Assembly: GCA_900556515.1 (NCBI GenBank)
Contig: USPH01000037.1
Span: 1-9,176 of the forward strand
Direction of reading: 5' to 3'
DNA length: 9,176 nt
Origin: an uncultured Collinsella sp.
Lineage (GTDB): Bacteria; Actinomycetota; Coriobacteriia; Coriobacteriales; Coriobacteriaceae
The notes below the pieces were generated by a model. That model saw only the letters and a list, made by a program, of their open reading frames with translations, was not told where the DNA came from and did not search any database. This document shows positions 1 through 7,685 of this stretch, one piece after another; the first letter of the stretch is position 1, and each line of letters begins with the position of its first letter. Position numbers and translations under genes: made by a program.

Positions 1-1
1 G

Positions 2-1261
<1,260 letters not shown>

Positions 1262-1263
1262 TC

Positions 1264-2106
1264 ATGTCCGCCCGTAAAGCTCGCACGGAGGCGGCCGCAG
1301 TTGGTGCCGCCCCCGTTGACTCTGAGGAGAAGGACGTGAAGATTCCCGTAGAGGCCGCAGACGATACCGAGGCCAACGAGGCCCCGGCCGCCGAGGCTGC
1401 CGAGAACCAAGTAGAGGATTCCAACAAGGAGGCGACGATGACCGAGGACGAGATGGTGGAAGCCGCTATCCGCGCCGGTGAGGAAGCCGCCGACAACGAC
1501 TTTAAGCTCAAGTTCGAGCAGGCTCAGAAAGAGCTTGCCGACGTGCGCAACGAGCTCGATGCTGCGGCAGAGGCTCAGAAGGCCGCCGAGGACAAGGCAA
1601 AGGACGCCACCGAGCGCACCGCCCGTCTGCAGGCCGACTGGGAGAACTTCCGTCGCCGCACCGCCAACGAGCGTATCGCCGAGCGCGAGCGCGCGACCGA
1701 GAAGCTTGTCACCGCACTGTTGCCGGTGATTGACGATATCGAGCGCGCGATCGACCATGCCCGCAGTCAAGAGCTTTCCGACGACTTTAAGCAGTTCGTC
1801 GATGGCGTTGACGCGGTACATGCCAAGCTGCTCGATGTGTTTGCGCACGAGGGCGTTGAGCCCATCGACCCCAAGGGCGAGGCGTTCGATCCGCTCGAGC
1901 ATCAGGCCGTGGGTCGCGTCGAGGACGCATCGCAGTACGACGAGACCGTCAACGATGTATACCAGAAGGGCTACCGCATGGCGGATCGCATCCTGCGTTC
2001 CGCGATGGTGACGGTGACCTACGGTGGCGAGAAGCGCCCCGCACCGGAGCCCGAAGCGGCGCCCGAGGATGCTGCGGCCGATACGGCCGAGAGCACCGAG
2101 GAGTAA
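1264..2106 (+). CDS. grpE: GrpE, nucleotide exchange factor for DnaK
   Basis: GrpE is the dimeric cofactor that opens DnaK's nucleotide cleft to release ADP. In 280-aa numbering, residues 1-75 are an acidic, Ala/Glu-rich, probably disordered extension and about 80-140 a long dimerising helix (KLKFEQAQKELADVRNELDA, then LQADWENFRRR). The four-helix region carries LLPVIDDIERAIDHA (152-166). The beta-wing has the family signature AFDPLEHQAV (207-216), QKGYRMADRILRSAMVTV (234-251), and an acidic tail. It is longer than typical GrpE (about 200 aa) because of the N-terminal extension. The start is uncertain: ATG 1264 sits 2 nt after dnaK but has only a weak Shine-Dalgarno. GTG 1336 (codon 25) has GAGGAG 6 nt upstream, and ATG 1438 (codon 59) has a near-perfect AAGGAGG at 5 nt. 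The longest form is given because coupling to dnaK could supply ribosomes. The identity is certain; the start is not. Confidence 0.96.
   Translation: MSARKARTEAAAVGAAPVDSEEKDVKIPVEAADDTEANEAPAAEAAENQVEDSNKEATMTEDEMVEAAIRAGEEAADNDFKLKFEQAQKELADVRNELDAAAEAQKAAEDKAKDATERTARLQADWENFRRRTANERIAERERATEKLVTALLPVIDDIERAIDHARSQELSDDFKQFVDGVDAVHAKLLDVFAHEGVEPIDPKGEAFDPLEHQAVGRVEDASQYDETVNDVYQKGYRMADRILRSAMVTVTYGGEKRPAPEPEAAPEDAAADTAESTEE
1426..1440 (+). promoter_or_regulatory. Strong internal Shine-Dalgarno and alternative grpE start
   Basis: AAGGAGG at 1426-1432 is followed after 5 nt by ATG at 1438-1440, in frame with grpE. It is the strongest ribosome-binding site near the start of this gene and would give a 222-aa GrpE beginning MTEDEMVEAA, close to the usual family length. 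Either this is the real start, or two GrpE forms are made. Confidence 0.55.
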
Positions 2107-2111
2107 TTGAG

Positions 2112-2143
2112 AAGGGCCCCGGGGCAACACCCGGGGCCCTTTC
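2112..2143 (+). terminator. Hairpin terminator or attenuator between grpE and dnaJ
   Basis: AAGGGCCCCGGG (2112-2123) and CCCGGGGCCCTT (2130-2141) form a perfect 12-bp stem with loop GCAACA, ending in a short TTT run at 2140-2142. It lies 5 nt after the grpE stop. The stem is very stable but the T-tract is short, so it may stop only some transcripts and lower dnaJ-hspR expression relative to dnaK-grpE. The extent of readthrough is inferred. Confidence 0.75.
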
Positions 2144-2170
2144 TGGCCTAGTGCCATATGAAAGCATGAG

Positions 2171-2208
2171 CCGCCGCCCGCTGGGCGGCGGATGAAACAG
2201 GAGAGGAG
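2171..2208 (+). promoter_or_regulatory. GC-rich leader hairpin and ribosome-binding site of dnaJ
   Basis: CCGCCGCCC (2171-2179) and GGGCGGCGG (2183-2191) form a 9-bp stem with a 3-nt loop. No T-run follows. AGGAG at 2204-2208, 5 nt before the ATG at 2214, is left outside the stem, so the hairpin should not hide the ribosome site. It could protect the mRNA 5' end after processing at the upstream terminator, which is inference. Confidence 0.5.
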
Positions 2209-2213
2209 CTACG

Positions 2214-3164
2214 ATGGCTGCAGGCAAAACCTTCTATGACATCCTGGGCGTATCCAAGAGCGCCTCCGACAAAGAGATCAAGAGCGCGTTTCGCAAGCTC
2301 GCGCAAAAATATCACCCCGATGCCGGCGGCGACGAGGCCAAGTTCAAGGAGATCAGCGAGGCCTACGAGACGCTTTCGGACGAGAAGAAGCGCAAAGAGT
2401 ACGACCAGATGCTCATGTTTGGCGGCATGCCGGGCGCGGGCGGCGCGTATGGCGGCGGCTACGGTGCCGGCGCGGGTGCCAGCGGCTGGGGCGACATCTT
2501 CGACAGCATCTTTCGGGGCGAAGGCGTCGGGGGCTCGGACTGGGCCCAGGGTTTCGGCGGATTCGGCGGAGCGCGGAGCGCGCGTCCGCGCAAGGGCAGC
2601 GACCTCTCGCTGTCGGTCGATGTGAGCGCCGAGGACGCGTTCCGCGGCGTGACGCACAAGGTCACCTATCGCATTCCCTCGACAGGCGAGCAGCAGACCA
2701 TTACGGTCTCGGTGCCCGCGGGCGCGGTCGACGGCGGCAAGCTACGCTACAAGCGTCGCGGCGAGTATGGCGTTGCCGGCGGCGAGCGCGGCGACCTGGT
2801 CGTGACCACGCATGTGGAGGAGCACCCGCTGTTTAAGCGCAAGGGTGCCGATGTGACCATGGAGGTGCCGATCTCGGTCTACGAGGCGGCGCTCGGCTGC
2901 ACGGTTGATGTGCCCACGCCCGGCGGCGCGACGGTCCGTTTGAAAGTGCCCGCGGGTACCCAGACGGGCAAGAAGTTCCGCTTTAAGGAGATGGGAGCGC
3001 CCGACGTTAAGCACCGTGGCCGTACGGGCGCGCTGCTCGTCGAAATCAAGGTACAGGTCCCCACGAACCTGTCCGATGACGAGCGCGATGCCATGACCAA
3101 GCTGCGCGAGGCCGACACGCGCGATTATCGCGAGAAGGTCAACCGTTACAAGGCGACGTACTAG
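2214..3164 (+). CDS. dnaJ: Class B DnaJ-type co-chaperone without zinc finger
   Basis: A J-protein (Hsp40) delivers clients to DnaK and triggers its ATP hydrolysis. The J domain spans about residues 6-66 ([22 protein letters not shown] at 34-36; [19 protein letters not shown]). A Gly/Phe-rich linker (about 68-122) includes the DIFDSIF helix. Two C-terminal beta domains follow (about 128-205 and 206-283), with [21 protein letters not shown] and [20 protein letters not shown]. At 316 aa it is shorter than classical DnaJ (about 370-380). It has no CxxCxGxG repeats and only one cysteine (C229), so it is class B, like CbpA or the second DnaJ of actinobacteria. The start is fixed by AGGAG 5 nt upstream. 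It lies 107 nt after grpE, past a terminator-like hairpin, and 72 nt before hspR. The symbol reflects operon position; 'dnaJ2' or 'cbpA-like' would also fit. Confidence 0.93.
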   Translation: MAAGKTFYDILGVSKSASDKEIKSAFRKLAQKYHPDAGGDEAKFKEISEAYETLSDEKKRKEYDQMLMFGGMPGAGGAYGGGYGAGAGASGWGDIFDSIFRGEGVGGSDWAQGFGGFGGARSARPRKGSDLSLSVDVSAEDAFRGVTHKVTYRIPSTGEQQTITVSVPAGAVDGGKLRYKRRGEYGVAGGERGDLVVTTHVEEHPLFKRKGADVTMEVPISVYEAALGCTVDVPTPGGATVRLKVPAGTQTGKKFRFKEMGAPDVKHRGRTGALLVEIKVQVPTNLSDDERDAMTKLREADTRDYREKVNRYKATY

Positions 3165-3236
3165 GGCGGTCGTGGCGCACACCCGCGCCCGCGGGCTTAT
3201 GATGGACGATAACGAGACGGAAAGGGGTCAGGTAGC

Positions 3237-3653
3237 ATGGCCGAGGACAATAGGAATAAACCGCTGTACATGATCAGCGTGGCGGCCGAGTTGACCGGCA
3301 TGCATCCGCAGACTCTGCGCGTCTACGAGTCCAAGGGCCTGGTGAACCCCCAGCGCTCGGGCGGCAACACGCGTCTGTATTCGCGTGCCGATATCGAGCG
3401 CCTGGAGCTCATCAACCAGCTGACCGACGAGGGCATCAACCTTGCCGGCGTGGTGCGCATCCTCGATATGAAGGAGCGTGCCGAGGAGCGCGAGCGCGAG
3501 AACGAAAAGCTCCGCGCCCGCGTGCGCCAGCTCGAGGACGAGCTGCACGAGTACAAGATGCAGAAGAAGATTACCGCCCTGGCCCCGCGCGACGGCTCGG
3601 TTAACCCCGAACAGGTCATGCGCAAGCTGCTGGGCGCCGGCGGAGACTTATAG
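3237..3653 (+). CDS. hspR: HspR, MerR-family heat-shock repressor
   Basis: In Streptomyces and mycobacteria HspR represses the dnaK operon, clpB and related genes, using DnaK as co-repressor. The 138-aa protein has a MerR winged helix-turn-helix at about 10-75: ISVAAELTGMHPQTLRVYES (13-32), then the wing SGGNTRLYSRADIERL and EGINLAGVVRILDM. The ISVAA, GMHPQTLR and INLAGV segments are the HspR hallmarks. A charged coiled coil follows (about 79-111, KERAEERERENEKLRARVRQ), presumably for dimerisation, then a short tail. No effector-binding domain is present. AAAGGGG at 3221-3227 lies 9 nt before the ATG. As the last gene of the dnaK operon it should be autoregulated through the dnaK promoter, which lies outside the window. 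A TATGAT at 3198-3203 could be a private -10, but no -35 matches it. Confidence 0.93.
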   Translation: MAEDNRNKPLYMISVAAELTGMHPQTLRVYESKGLVNPQRSGGNTRLYSRADIERLELINQLTDEGINLAGVVRILDMKERAEERERENEKLRARVRQLEDELHEYKMQKKITALAPRDGSVNPEQVMRKLLGAGGDL

Positions 3654-3680
3654 TTACGCGGTTTTACCAAACCGCGTAAC
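3653..3680 (+). terminator. Perfect 12-bp hairpin at the hspR stop codon
   Basis: GTTACGCGGTTT (3653-3664) pairs exactly with AAACCGCGTAAC (3669-3680) around the loop TACC. The stem starts on the last base of the hspR TAG stop. No U-tract follows (GGTTCG), so it is a weak intrinsic terminator at best. It may act with the foldback that follows as the 3' end of the operon. Confidence 0.55.
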
Positions 3681-3693
3681 GGTTCGACGCTGC

Positions 3694-3792
3694 AAGCCCG
3701 CCAGAGCGGCAATCTGCCTTTCAACTTCGGCGGCATGATCAAAAGATCAATGCCGCCTTGTTTCAAGGCACCTTGCTCGCTCTGGCGGGCTT
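3694..3792 (+). repeat. 99-nt nested foldback downstream of hspR
   Basis: Three nested stems share one axis. The outer stem is 15 bp (3694-3708 with 3778-3792, AAGCCCGCCAGAGCG). The middle stem is 6 bp (3715-3720 TGCCTT with 3765-3770 AAGGCA). The inner stem is 12 bp with one bulge (3729-3740 with 3745-3757, GGCGGCATGATC, loop AAAA). Only TTT follows the outer arm. It could be the operon's terminator, a structured RNA or a repetitive extragenic element; the sequence alone does not decide. No credible ORF covers it. Confidence 0.55.
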
Positions 3793-3828
3793 TCGCTGTC
3801 CGCGCCAAAACATCGGCGTTATTATGGG

Positions 3829-3857
3829 TAGTCATTGGGGACGTTCTTAAATGACTA
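3829..3857. repeat. Short inverted repeat upstream of the hydratase gene
   Basis: TAGTCATT (3829-3836) and AATGACTA (3850-3857) are a perfect 8-bp inverted repeat around GGGGACGTTCTTA. The unit resembles gut-actinobacterial repeats I remember, with TCATTTAAGAACGTCCCC on the other strand, possibly REP or RAYT-type elements, but this rests on memory only. From here to 4000 I see no gene and no convincing -35/-10 pair. Confidence 0.4.
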
Positions 3858-3999
3858 GTCGAAAGGGACACTCTCGCACCAAATCTGCCGGCCCTACACT
3901 GGGCTCGTCCTGTGCTTTACTGAGATAAAGTGAACGCGCAGATTCGTAACCCACTCGCAACCGTTCTATGGCACGATATTGAACGAATGTATGCTATGC

Positions 4000-4028
4000 G
4001 CCCAAATCGTTTTGGGCAGAGTGGGAGA
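4000..4028 (+). promoter_or_regulatory. Leader hairpin and ribosome-binding site of the hydratase
   Basis: GCCCAAA (4000-4006) and TTTGGGC (4011-4017) form a 7-bp stem with loop TCGT. GGGAGA at 4023-4028 then precedes ATG 4033 by 4 nt. The ribosome site is outside the stem. The good Shine-Dalgarno favours ATG 4033 over the in-frame TTG at 3979, which would place this hairpin inside the gene and has no obvious ribosome site. Confidence 0.5.
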
Positions 4029-4032
4029 CAGT

Positions 4033-6333
4033 ATGGTCAAGCTGTACGAGGACGGCATCTACCTGCGCGGCGGTAGCGAGGTTGTGCCTGTGGCCGAGGC
4101 TGCTGAGCGCGGTATTACGCGGACGCCTGAGGATGCCAAGCGCGGAACCATCGCGTATTCGATCCTCCAGGCACACAATACGTCCGGCGACCCCGAGGCG
4201 CTCAAGATTCGCTTCGATGCCATGGCGAGCCATGACATCACCTTTGTCGGCATCATCCAGACGGCGCGCGCCTCGGGCATGGAGCAGTTCCCGCTGCCCT
4301 ACGTGCTCACCAACTGCCATAACTCGTTGTGCGCCGTGGGCGGCACCATCAACGAGGACGACCACGTCTTTGGCCTCTCGGCTGCCAAGAAGTACGGCGG
4401 CATCTTCGTCCCGCCGCACATTGCCGTCATCCACTCCTTTATGCGCGAAAACTTTGCCGGTTGCGGCAAGATGATCCTGGGCTCCGACTCGCACACCCGC
4501 TACGGCGCCCTGGGCACCATGGCCGTGGGCGAGGGTGGTGGCGAGCTGGCAAAGCAACTGCTGCGCGACACCTACGACGTCGCCTATCCCGGTGTCGTCG
4601 CCATCTACCTCACGGGCGCCCCGCGCCCCGGCGTCGGCCCGCACGACGTGGCGCTCGCCATCATCCGCGCCGTCTTTGCCAAGGGCTACGTCAAGAACAA
4701 GGTCATGGAGTTTGTGGGCCCCGGCATCGCGAGCATGACGACCGACTACCGCAATGGCGTCGATGTCATGACCACCGAGACCACCTGCCTGTCGAGCATC
4801 TGGGCCACCGACGAGGACACGCACGCGTTTTTGACCATGCACGGCCGCGGCGACGACTACCGCGAGCTCAAGCCCGCCGATGTTGCCTACTACGACGGCT
4901 GCGTCGAGGTCGATCTGTCGAGCATCAAGCCCATGATTGCGCTGCCATTCCATCCTTCCAACGGCTTTGAGATCGACGAGCTCAACGAGAACCTCGAGGA
5001 CATCCTGCGCGAGGTGGAGCTCGAGGCCGCCAAGATCGGCGAGGGCAAGACGCACTTTAGCCTGCTCGACAAGATCATCGACGGCAAGCTGCACGTGCAG
5101 CAGGGCGTTATCGCCGGCTGCTCGGGCGGCAACTACGACTCCGTGGTCCAGGCTGCCCGCGTGCTCAAGGGCGCCAACACCGGCTGCGGCGAGTTCTCGC
5201 TGTCGGTCTATCCCACGAGCCAGCCCGTGGCACTCGAGCTTACACGCCGCGGCTACATCTACGACCTTATGGAGGCCGGCGCGATTGTGCGCACGGCGTT
5301 CTGCGGCCCGTGCTTCGGCGCCGGCGACACGCCCGCCAACAATGGCCTTTCGATCCGCCACACCACGCGCAATTTCCCCAACCGCGAGGGTTCCAAGCCG
5401 GGTAATGGCCAGCTGAGTGCCGTAGCCTTGATGGACGCCCGCTCCATTGCGGCGACGGCTGCCAACGGCGGCGTCCTGACGCCGGCGACCGACCTGCCCG
5501 AGGAGACTTGGGACGAGGCCTGCGAGTACACCTTTGACGACGCGCCGTACAAAAAGCGCGTGTACTGGGGCTTTGGCAAGGCGGAGCCTGCCGACGAGCT
5601 GGTCGAGGGCCCCAACATCAAGCCGTGGCCCGCGATGGAGCCTCTCGGCGACGACATCCTGCTCAAGGTGTGCTCCAAGATCATGGACCCGGTCACCACG
5701 ACCGACGAGCTCATTCCCTCGGGCGAGACGAGCTCCTTCCGCTCCAACCCGCTGGGCCTGGCCGAGTTTACGCTCAGCCGCCGCGACCCGGCCTACGTGG
5801 GCCGCTCCAAGGAGGTCGACGCCGTGGAGAAGCGCCGCGTTGCCGGCGAGGCCGCGGGCGACCTGGCGGCACTCGATGCTGAGCTTGCCAGCGTGTTTGA
5901 GGCACTGGCCGGCGCGGGTGTCACGGCCGATGCCAAGGCGACCGAGTACGGCTCTATGCTCTATGCCAAGAAGCCCGGCGACGGTTCCGCCCGCGAGCAG
6001 GCCGCGAGCTGCCAGCGCGTGATTGGCGGCCTGGCCAACATCGTCCACGAGTACGCCACCAAGCGCTATCGCTCCAACGTGATGAACTGGGGCATGGTGC
6101 CCTTCCAGATGGAGGCGGAGCCCAACTTTGAGGTGGGCGACTACGTTTTTGTGCCGGGTATCCGTGCCGCGCTCGATGGCGACCTGAAGAACATCGCTGC
6201 CTACGTGGTGCGTGCCGACGGTGCGGTTGAGCAGATTGAGCTCTACATTGCCGATATGACGGCAGAGGAGCGTGCCATCGTCAAGGCCGGCTGCTTGATC
6301 AACTACAACAAGTTCAAGGCCGCTGCCGAGTAA
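4033..6333 (+). CDS. Aconitase-family hydratase (YbhJ-like)
   Basis: This is a 766-aa member of the aconitase superfamily of Fe-S hydro-lyases, which dehydrate and rehydrate hydroxy acids. Cluster-ligand candidates are C363 ([11 protein letters not shown]), C424 and C427 ([11 protein letters not shown]), the spacing expected for a [4Fe-4S] site. DSHT at 152-155 ([20 protein letters not shown]) is the conserved substrate-site segment. The last 150 residues ([26 protein letters not shown]) look like the swivelling C-terminal domain. It seems closer to the uncharacterised E. coli YbhJ type than to AcnA/AcnB, being shorter and starting [14 protein letters not shown], so citrate/isocitrate is only one possible substrate. 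It stands alone between the hspR operon and a - strand gene, with its own ribosome site. A - strand ORF of over 680 codons across it is a codon-bias shadow. Family is certain; the substrate is unknown. Confidence 0.9.
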   Translation: MVKLYEDGIYLRGGSEVVPVAEAAERGITRTPEDAKRGTIAYSILQAHNTSGDPEALKIRFDAMASHDITFVGIIQTARASGMEQFPLPYVLTNCHNSLCAVGGTINEDDHVFGLSAAKKYGGIFVPPHIAVIHSFMRENFAGCGKMILGSDSHTRYGALGTMAVGEGGGELAKQLLRDTYDVAYPGVVAIYLTGAPRPGVGPHDVALAIIRAVFAKGYVKNKVMEFVGPGIASMTTDYRNGVDVMTTETTCLSSIWATDEDTHAFLTMHGRGDDYRELKPADVAYYDGCVEVDLSSIKPMIALPFHPSNGFEIDELNENLEDILREVELEAAKIGEGKTHFSLLDKIIDGKLHVQQGVIAGCSGGNYDSVVQAARVLKGANTGCGEFSLSVYPTSQPVALELTRRGYIYDLMEAGAIVRTAFCGPCFGAGDTPANNGLSIRHTTRNFPNREGSKPGNGQLSAVALMDARSIAATAANGGVLTPATDLPEETWDEACEYTFDDAPYKKRVYWGFGKAEPADELVEGPNIKPWPAMEPLGDDILLKVCSKIMDPVTTTDELIPSGETSSFRSNPLGLAEFTLSRRDPAYVGRSKEVDAVEKRRVAGEAAGDLAALDAELASVFEALAGAGVTADAKATEYGSMLYAKKPGDGSAREQAASCQRVIGGLANIVHEYATKRYRSNVMNWGMVPFQMEAEPNFEVGDYVFVPGIRAALDGDLKNIAAYVVRADGAVEQIELYIADMTAEERAIVKAGCLINYNKFKAAAE

Positions 6334-6348
6334 CGCACTTAATTGTCC

Positions 6349-6422
6349 GCCCGGGGCTTACCCTTTCCCGCCCGCTCACGCGCTTCGCGAAGGTCGCGTT
6401 CGGGAAAGGGTAAGCCCCGGGC
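6349..6422. repeat. Perfect 22-bp inverted repeat after the hydratase, probable terminator or extragenic palindrome
   Basis: The arms 6349-6370 and 6401-6422 (each containing GGGCTTACCCTTTCCC or its complement) are exact complements over 22 bp. The 30-nt loop holds a further hairpin: ACGCG and CTT at 6378-6385 pair with AAG at 6390-6392 and CGCGT at 6395-6399, with a 2-nt bulge. It begins 15 nt after the hydratase stop. No T-run follows on either strand, so it looks more like an extragenic palindrome or mRNA 3' stabiliser than a textbook intrinsic terminator. Confidence 0.65.
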
Positions 6423-6429
6423 TACATTT

Positions 6430-6511
6430 CTGCGTTCTCGTTGGGTCTTGAGGGACGCTAAAAATAAACTTGCTTGATGCCGCCTCTTTTTATTGGGGCG
6501 GCTTCTTTTTG
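6430..6511 (+). repeat. Direct repeat copy A, about 82 bp
   Basis: The block 6430-6460 is identical over 31 nt to 7554-7584. After a variable 8-9 nt the similarity resumes (CTTGCTTGATGCC, then CTCT and GGGGCGGCTTCTTTTTG). The two copies lie 1124 bp apart in the same orientation and flank the - strand gene. Read in one + frame both copies encode LRSRWVLRDA, so the block could descend from a gene end. Copy A carries the intact terminator described next. Confidence 0.75.
6479..6510 (+). terminator. Intrinsic terminator, + strand
   Basis: GCCGCC (6479-6484) pairs with GGCGGC (6497-6502) across a 12-nt loop and is followed by TTCTTTTT (6503-6510). This is the only T-rich hairpin after the hydratase and is probably its effective transcription stop, about 145 nt past the stop codon. 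It is part of repeat copy A. Confidence 0.65.
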
Positions 6512-6512
6512 G

Positions 6513-6532
6513 ACCACCACAAAGGTGCCTGT
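6513..6532. repeat. Half-element complementary to 7657-7676
   Basis: ACCACCACAAAGGTGCCTGT (6513-6532) is the exact reverse complement of 7657-7676. Copy A and copy B are thus each followed by the same 20-bp motif, in opposite orientations. In copy A only this half is present; in copy B it is part of a full hairpin. Confidence 0.7.
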
Positions 6533-6543
6533 CCGGCGGGTTC

Positions 6544-7191
6544 TTATTTCGATGGGGTCCAGGTTATTTCATCGTCAAATAGCCAAGTGCGTGCTGAGCC
6601 ACTGTCGCGCGCTGTCTGTGGATCGGGCTCGCAAGTTTGTTCGTAGGCATCCTCGGTACACCGATCCATAAAATCGACGACTGCCGTCTGGTCGCCTTCC
6701 ATGATGTAGATCACGTTGCCATCCGAGATATAGACTCCCGGCCCTTCGTTGTCCACGTAGCCGGGGTCGTATGAAACGTTGCATAGTCTGCTCCCGTTTG
6801 CCGCATCGAGTTCAAGGGTCGAATAATACCCGCCATTCATTTGGCCTTTCTTGGCTCGATATATTGCGGCGCCGTACCATCGCTTAAACGTCTTGCCTTT
6901 GAGTAAACTGGTTGCCTTGCCGATAAGCTGCTCATCTTGGGTATAGCGCGTGGCTCCAAGTTCGATTCGGGGATAGTTGCTGACCCCAAGCGCTGCGGGC
7001 GTACCGTCGAAATCGACGGTGATTGAATCGGGTTTGACGATATCGGTGAGGATTTCGATGGGATAGCTTATGGTTTCAACCGCCGCCTGCGTCGCCGAGG
7101 CAGGGAGAAATGCGAGATAGATAATGCCTACGCCGACTGCGGTAATTGCAAACGCTAAGACGAGCAGGCCGATATAGGTGGAGCGTTTCAC
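6544..7191 (-). CDS. Hypothetical membrane-anchored or secreted protein
   Basis: I do not recognise this family. The 215-aa product starts MKRSTYIGLLVLAFAITAVG: two basic residues, then a hydrophobic segment of about 24 residues ending near ASATQA, so either a signal peptide or a single N-terminal anchor with the rest outside the cell. No lipobox is apparent. The remainder is soluble, with beta-type stretches (ITVDFDGTP, GVYISDGNVIYIMEG) and three cysteines (RLCNVSY, RCTED, QTCEPD) in the distal half. The GTG at 7189-7191 is chosen because AGAGGTG (7198-7204) lies 6 nt upstream. An in-frame GTG at 7198-7200 would add three residues but overlaps that site. GC is near 50%, clearly below the flanking genes. 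It runs opposite to its neighbours and sits between two copies of a direct repeat, which suggests an accessory gene. Its C-terminus (WLFDDEITWTPSK) shows no motif I know. Confidence 0.8.
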   Translation of the reverse strand: MKRSTYIGLLVLAFAITAVGVGIIYLAFLPASATQAAVETISYPIEILTDIVKPDSITVDFDGTPAALGVSNYPRIELGATRYTQDEQLIGKATSLLKGKTFKRWYGAAIYRAKKGQMNGGYYSTLELDAANGSRLCNVSYDPGYVDNEGPGVYISDGNVIYIMEGDQTAVVDFMDRCTEDAYEQTCEPDPQTARDSGSARTWLFDDEITWTPSK

Positions 7192-7393
7192 GGTGGGCAC
7201 CTCTCATGTAATATGCAATCATTAAGATAAATGATACAAGCTTACGACAATATTCAAAAGAAAGCGATCGTTCGAAATGGGGGGCTAAAAGGCCCTATTG
7301 GGCTTCGATTTGACCTCTAATAGAAATATTTGCCCCACTCATTCTGGGCGTGAGGTCAATAATTGAGTCCACGAGTTTTGAGCGATACTCTTC
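7192..7393. other. AT-rich intergenic segment, no gene seen
   Basis: The upstream region of the - strand gene should hold its promoter, but no clear -35/-10 pair stands out. ATCATT (7218-7223) and AATGAT (7230-7235) form a small dyad close to that gene's ribosome site. TTGACCTC (7310-7317) and GAGGTCAA (7352-7359) form a perfect 8-bp inverted repeat, with GCCC (7332-7335) and GGGC (7346-7349) nested inside. No ORF with credible codon use or ribosome site is present on either strand. Confidence 0.45.
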
Positions 7394-7429
7394 TCACTAA
7401 ACTCACTATTTTCACTATAAGCACTATAA
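7394..7429 (+). repeat. Four tandem 9-bp AT-rich units
   Basis: The units are TCACTAAAC, TCACTATTT, TCACTATAA and GCACTATAA, in exact 9-bp register with CACTA invariant. The run ends near ATACGATAG, which could be part of a promoter. From 7430 to 7553 I see nothing else recognisable; the short + frame around 7460-7580 lacks a ribosome site. Confidence 0.6.
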
Positions 7430-7553
7430 ATACGATAGGGGGACGACGAGAACAATGTGACGTGCGATAGCTAAGCCGTTTAAGCCGGACTTTGACCTTG
7501 AATCTCTGCCTCTATCTGTGCGAACGGGCTATTGTCGGTTCTCGATTCCATCG

Positions 7554-7635
7554 CTGCGTTCTCGTTGGGTCTTGAGGGACGCTAATAAATGGACTTGCTT
7601 GATGCCACCTCTGTTAATGGGGCGGCTTCTTTTTG
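7554..7635 (+). repeat. Direct repeat copy B, with decayed terminator
   Basis: This is the second copy of the 6430-6511 repeat. The first 31 nt are identical, followed by a 1-nt length difference and a few substitutions. The hairpin arm reads GCCACC here instead of GCCGCC, which puts an A-C mismatch opposite GGCGGC, so the terminator is weaker although TTCTTTTT is kept. No gene ends just upstream, so the copy looks orphaned. Confidence 0.75.
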
Positions 7636-7640
7636 TCGAA

Positions 7641-7677
7641 AACCACCACATTGGGAACAGGCACCTTTGTGGTGGTT
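7641..7677. repeat. REP-like hairpin
   Basis: AACCACCACA (7641-7650) and TGTGGTGGTT (7668-7677) pair perfectly over 10 bp around an 17-nt loop. One mismatch beyond the stem, GA and TC could extend it by 2 bp on the outside. The loop side and right arm contain the 20-bp motif also found inverted at 6513-6532. It looks like an extragenic palindrome of a dispersed family. Confidence 0.6.
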
Positions 7678-7685
7678 CTCGGTTT

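Noticed and set aside
3979..4032. N-terminal extension of the hydratase from TTG 3979
   Set aside because: It lacks a ribosome site and runs through a leader hairpin. ATG 4033 has GGGAGA at proper spacing, and [10 protein letters not shown] is a natural family start.
3994..6048. 684-codon open frame on the - strand opposite the hydratase
   Set aside because: It mirrors the codon pattern of a GC-rich gene with strong Fe-S enzyme motifs on the + strand. The translation is Val/Ala/Gly/His-rich without domains.
6474..6671. 65-codon + frame starting in the terminator
   Set aside because: It starts inside a terminator hairpin, overlaps the end of the better - strand gene and has no Shine-Dalgarno.
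7364..7392. HAIR operator for HspR (TTGAG ... ACTC near 7379-7390)
   Set aside because: The half-sites are separated by only 4 nt instead of 7 between full heptamers, and the match to CTTGAGT/ACTCAAG is partial. It is far from clpB.
7460..7583. Possible gene remnant in + frame (KPFKPDFDLESLPLSVRTGY)
   Set aside because: It reads somewhat protein-like but has no start, no ribosome site and no recognised family. It is too weak to list as a pseudogene.
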